From positions 1 through 52,325 of the forward strand of contig CALUYT010000008.1 of assembly GCA_944325085.1 (NCBI GenBank): DNA of 52,325 nucleotides. Reading direction: 5' to 3'. Below the pieces are notes generated by a model. It did no database searches and was not told the DNA's origin. It saw only the letters and a list, made by a program, of their open reading frames with translations. Below, in pieces: positions 49,769 to 52,325 of the stretch. Position 1 is the first letter of the stretch. Each line of letters opens with the position of its first letter. Position numbers and translations under genes: made by a program. This DNA is from Candidatus Gastranaerophilales bacterium (lineage in GTDB: Bacteria; Cyanobacteriota; Vampirovibrionia; Gastranaerophilales; Gastranaerophilaceae).

Positions 49769-52325
49769 ATGAATAGATTGAAGAAGTTTTCAAGAAGTAA
49801 ATCTTTAAAGAATTTGATATTAGCGTCAATGTTAGCCTTGAGTATGAATGGTGTATATTCAGCAGAGTTAGCCCCAATACCACGTGTTCCAGACGAACAT
49901 CCTCAAGGTACATTGGATAAATTAGCAGGTCAAGATATCCCAGGTACTGATCCTGTGCAAAAGTATCCAAGTAGCGGAAGTGCATATACATTGACAAAAG
50001 TACAAGAAGGTGGGGAAAAACCTTCTGGCGATAATATCGTTACCAAGTTTATCTATAATTCTGGAACCAAAAAGATGACCCCAGTATATTACCGTATGGA
50101 TCTAAAAAAGACTCAATATGGTACTGGTAATGGGAATACAATATCTTATAATTGGGAGAAAAACTCAGACGGTTCTTATACCTTAAAAGAAAGTCAATCT
50201 TTAAATGGTAGCAACAGTATAAAGTATAGCTATGATTCATCTAAATCTTTAAGTAGATTAGAAAATCCAACAGGAGATGTAAATGGTAATTTTATTAAAT
50301 TATCATCAGAATATGCTATTCGTGGTGTTGCTATTAGTAATGACAATAGTAATGAAATTGGTAATATTAAAGGTGATTTTGTAGGTAATACTTCAGAAGA
50401 GGGATACCATTTAGGAGCTATTTATAATAAAGGTAAAATTGGTAATATAAATGGTAATTTTATAGCAAATAATGTAAAGGCTCAAGCAACTTCTGATGGT
50501 AGTGGTGGTGCAATTTATAATGAAGGTGAAATTGGTAACGTAACCTGTGATTTTATTGGTAATTCAGTATCTTCTTATAGTGTATATTATGGTAGTGCTG
50601 GCGCAATTGCTAATAAAAATGGAGTAATTGGAGATATAAATTCTAATTTTATTAATAATTATGTTATTACTCAAAGTGGTAATGGTACTGGTGGTGCTAT
50701 ATATAATTCTAGTAAAATAAATAAAATTACAGGTGATTTTATTAATAATTATGTTATCACTGAAAGTGGTGACGGTAGTGGTGGTGCTATAGATAATTGG
50801 GGAACCATAAATGAAATCACAGGTGATTTTATTAATAATTATGTATCAGGTTCTAGCGCTTATGGTGGCGCCATTTCTAATTGGGATAACTATTATGGAA
50901 CAGTACATATTGTAGGTATTAATGGTGATTTTGTAAATAATCACGCTTCAGGGAAAAAAGCTGCTGCTGGTGGTGCAATTTATAATGAAGAAGCTATAGG
51001 CTTTATAAAAGGTGATTTTACAGGTAATTATGTATCTGGTTCTGAGGTTTATGGAGGTGCTGTTGCCAATTGGGGTAATTATTATGGTACTGTGATAGAA
51101 AGTATTGCAGGTAATTTTGTAAATAATTATGCAAAAGGTGCCAATGTTGCTGGTGCTGGGGCAATAGCTAATACTGGAACTATTGGTCTTATTGCTGGAG
51201 ATTTTATTAATAATTATTCTATTGCAAATTCAGAACAATCTATGTCAATGGGTGGTGCAATTTTTAATGGTGGTAAAATTCAAGGTATCCAAGGTGATTT
51301 TATTGATAATCATGCAAAAGGTTCTATGTTAGCAATCGGTGGAGCAATTGCTAATTTTGGAGATGGTGAAATTGGCAATATTGAGGGTAGTTTTGTAAAT
51401 AACTATGTTGAAGCTCCTAACGGTATGGCAAGAGGTGGTGCTATATTTTCAAGTTCGGATTTACAATTATCAGCTACAGGTGGTAATACATCTTTAATAA
51501 GTGGTAACTATGTAAAAGATGCAAACGGAAAGCGTCCTGAAGCAATTTATATTGCAAGTGAAAAGGCTGGTGTTCTTTTTAATGCTAGCAATAAAGGGTC
51601 ATTTGTAATTGATGACCAAATAAATGGTGTTAGTGGTTATAATGTTGTATTTAATGGCGATGAAACAGGTGTTGTTTATCTAAATAATGATGTAAAAGCA
51701 GAAACTTCAATTTTTGAAGAACAGCCAAGTGCAGCAAATGATGTTTCTAAAACCCCAGAAAACTATTTTGCAAATGTTGGTTTGGAAAATGTAACATTAC
51801 ATTTGGGCGCTCGAGATAACGTATTAGATAATAACAATTTGTCATTATATTCCGGAACTATTAATATGGTAAATAATAAAGCCGGAGTATCATCATTGAA
51901 TAATTTGACAATAAATGGTGATACAAATATGGTTGCGGATGTAGATTTAGCAAAAGGCGCAATGGATAGATTTGTAGCAAAATCTTATGGTCAAAAATTA
52001 GAAGATCCAAAAGCTGTGTCTTCAAGTTCTTCTGGTGGAGTTCATTCAGGCAACTTGCATGTAACTGGCATGAATATGTTAAGTGATGCACCGGAAGGTC
52101 AAGACATAACAGAAATCTATTTTGCTCAAGTAGGCTTAAAAGATAATGTAGTAAATGGGGTAAAAGAAACTCCAACAAGTTATCAAACAACAGCATATAC
52201 CCCAATCTATAAATACAATGTAATGTATGATAATAGAGAAGATGCAGGTTATTTCTTATTTGCCAAGGGTGATAAAATATTTACCCCAGGAGGAGGAATT
52301 GAAAATACAGGCAATCCAAGTGATG
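49769..52325 (+). CDS. Large surface protein with GGAI/FxxN (Pmp-like) beta-helix repeats, 3' end cut by window
   Basis: At least 852 residues, open to the window edge. A long signal peptide (basic N-terminus, then LILASMLALSMNGVYSAEL, cleavage about residue 31-32) is followed by a linker region to about residue 200. Twelve units of about 30 residues (202-560) follow, each with [GSC][DNS]F[IVT]xN and then GGAI/GAIAN and a [GI]xI turn. The rest is a non-repetitive part (ASEKAGVLFNASNKGSF, LHLGARDNVLDNNNLSLYSG). GGA[ILVY] and FxxN are the hallmarks of chlamydial polymorphic membrane proteins and related autotransporter passenger beta-helices, so a C-terminal barrel probably lies beyond the edge. 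Three in-frame ATGs (49760, 49763, 49769) follow GAGG; the last has normal spacing. Likely an adhesin. Confidence 0.85.
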   Translation, partial: MNRLKKFSRSKSLKNLILASMLALSMNGVYSAELAPIPRVPDEHPQGTLDKLAGQDIPGTDPVQKYPSSGSAYTLTKVQEGGEKPSGDNIVTKFIYNSGTKKMTPVYYRMDLKKTQYGTGNGNTISYNWEKNSDGSYTLKESQSLNGSNSIKYSYDSSKSLSRLENPTGDVNGNFIKLSSEYAIRGVAISNDNSNEIGNIKGDFVGNTSEEGYHLGAIYNKGKIGNINGNFIANNVKAQATSDGSGGAIYNEGEIGNVTCDFIGNSVSSYSVYYGSAGAIANKNGVIGDINSNFINNYVITQSGNGTGGAIYNSSKINKITGDFINNYVITESGDGSGGAIDNWGTINEITGDFINNYVSGSSAYGGAISNWDNYYGTVHIVGINGDFVNNHASGKKAAAGGAIYNEEAIGFIKGDFTGNYVSGSEVYGGAVANWGNYYGTVIESIAGNFVNNYAKGANVAGAGAIANTGTIGLIAGDFINNYSIANSEQSMSMGGAIFNGGKIQGIQGDFIDNHAKGSMLAIGGAIANFGDGEIGNIEGSFVNNYVEAPNGMARGGAIFSSSDLQLSATGGNTSLISGNYVKDANGKRPEAIYIASEKAGVLFNASNKGSFVIDDQINGVSGYNVVFNGDETGVVYLNNDVKAETSIFEEQPSAANDVSKTPENYFANVGLENVTLHLGARDNVLDNNNLSLYSGTINMVNNKAGVSSLNNLTINGDTNMVADVDLAKGAMDRFVAKSYGQKLEDPKAVSSSSSGGVHSGNLHVTGMNMLSDAPEGQDITEIYFAQVGLKDNVVNGVKETPTSYQTTAYTPIYKYNVMYDNREDAGYFLFAKGDKIFTPGGGIENTGNPSD
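50372..51448 (+). repeat. Twelve in-frame GGAI/FxxN coding repeats
   Basis: Units of about 75-110 bases inside the surface protein gene. Several share near-identical DNA (for example GGTGATTTTATTAATAATTA occurs three times at about 50733, 50823 and 51198), so recombination between units could change their number. Confidence 0.85.

Noticed and set aside
50372-51448. Tandem repeats resembling a CRISPR or satellite array
   Set aside because: The period varies, the repeats stay in one long open frame and encode GGAI/FxxN protein units; no identical direct repeats with unique spacers.

Overview
The window is an AT-rich bacterial chromosome segment. It most likely comes from a non-photosynthetic relative of cyanobacteria of the gut Gastranaerophilales type (Melainabacteria/Vampirovibrionia). 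The main evidence is the ATP synthase cluster at 21.1-26.3 kb. Its order is a, c, b', b, delta, alpha, gamma, with two b-type subunits and no beta/epsilon genes after gamma, as in the split atp1/atp2 arrangement of cyanobacteria. No photosynthesis or respiratory-chain genes are present. A biotin-dependent, Na+-pumping oxaloacetate decarboxylase operon suggests fermentative, host-associated life. The lineage call is an inference; no 16S gene is present.

Layout. 0-7.6 kb: partial nitroreductase (-), then a rightward run of an acidic amino acid/dicarboxylate symporter, queF, a YraN-type nuclease, agmatinase, ligA, a small membrane protein and a SIMPL-domain protein. 7.6-9.8 kb (-): a processive glycosyltransferase, apt and a small secreted protein. 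10.1-16.4 kb: HU, DedA, a PHP phosphoesterase (-), a membrane protein, a zinc ribbon, RNase PH, two small exported coiled-coil proteins, acetolactate synthase and a 56-residue ORF. 16.4-21.0 kb (-): birA-oadG-oadA-oadB, then a divergent PurN-like protein. 21.1-26.3 kb (+): ATP synthase, with a B-box zinc-finger membrane protein between alpha and gamma. 26.3-29.8 kb (-): two paralogous proteins of about 570 residues with no known family. 30.2-37.6 kb: an LCP cell-wall ligase, a nitroreductase, three DUF3137 paralogs, LemA, a CHAP hydrolase and two tRNA-Arg genes. 37.7-43.6 kb: PNPase, an 820-residue unknown protein (-) and a PfkB kinase. 44.1-46.5 kb: a two-component pair. 46.5-49.5 kb: a divergent TolC / MarR-EmrA efflux module. 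49.8 kb to the end: a large surface protein with GGAI/FxxN (Pmp-like) repeats, cut by the window edge.

How the parts fit. OadA/B/G with biotin ligase would turn oxaloacetate decarboxylation into a Na+ gradient. The neighbouring F-ATPase c subunit carries proton-type rather than Na+-type residues, so the two probably use different ions. LCP, CHAP, the glycosyltransferase, TolC/EmrA and the repeat adhesin make up an envelope/surface set.

The most intriguing unexplained signal is a shared N-terminal layout in the three large unknown proteins (26.3, 28.1 and 39.9 kb). Each has a polar, Asn/Gln-rich leader of 29-48 residues ending in a short SF[S/T]G motif. It may be an undescribed sorting or processing tag.
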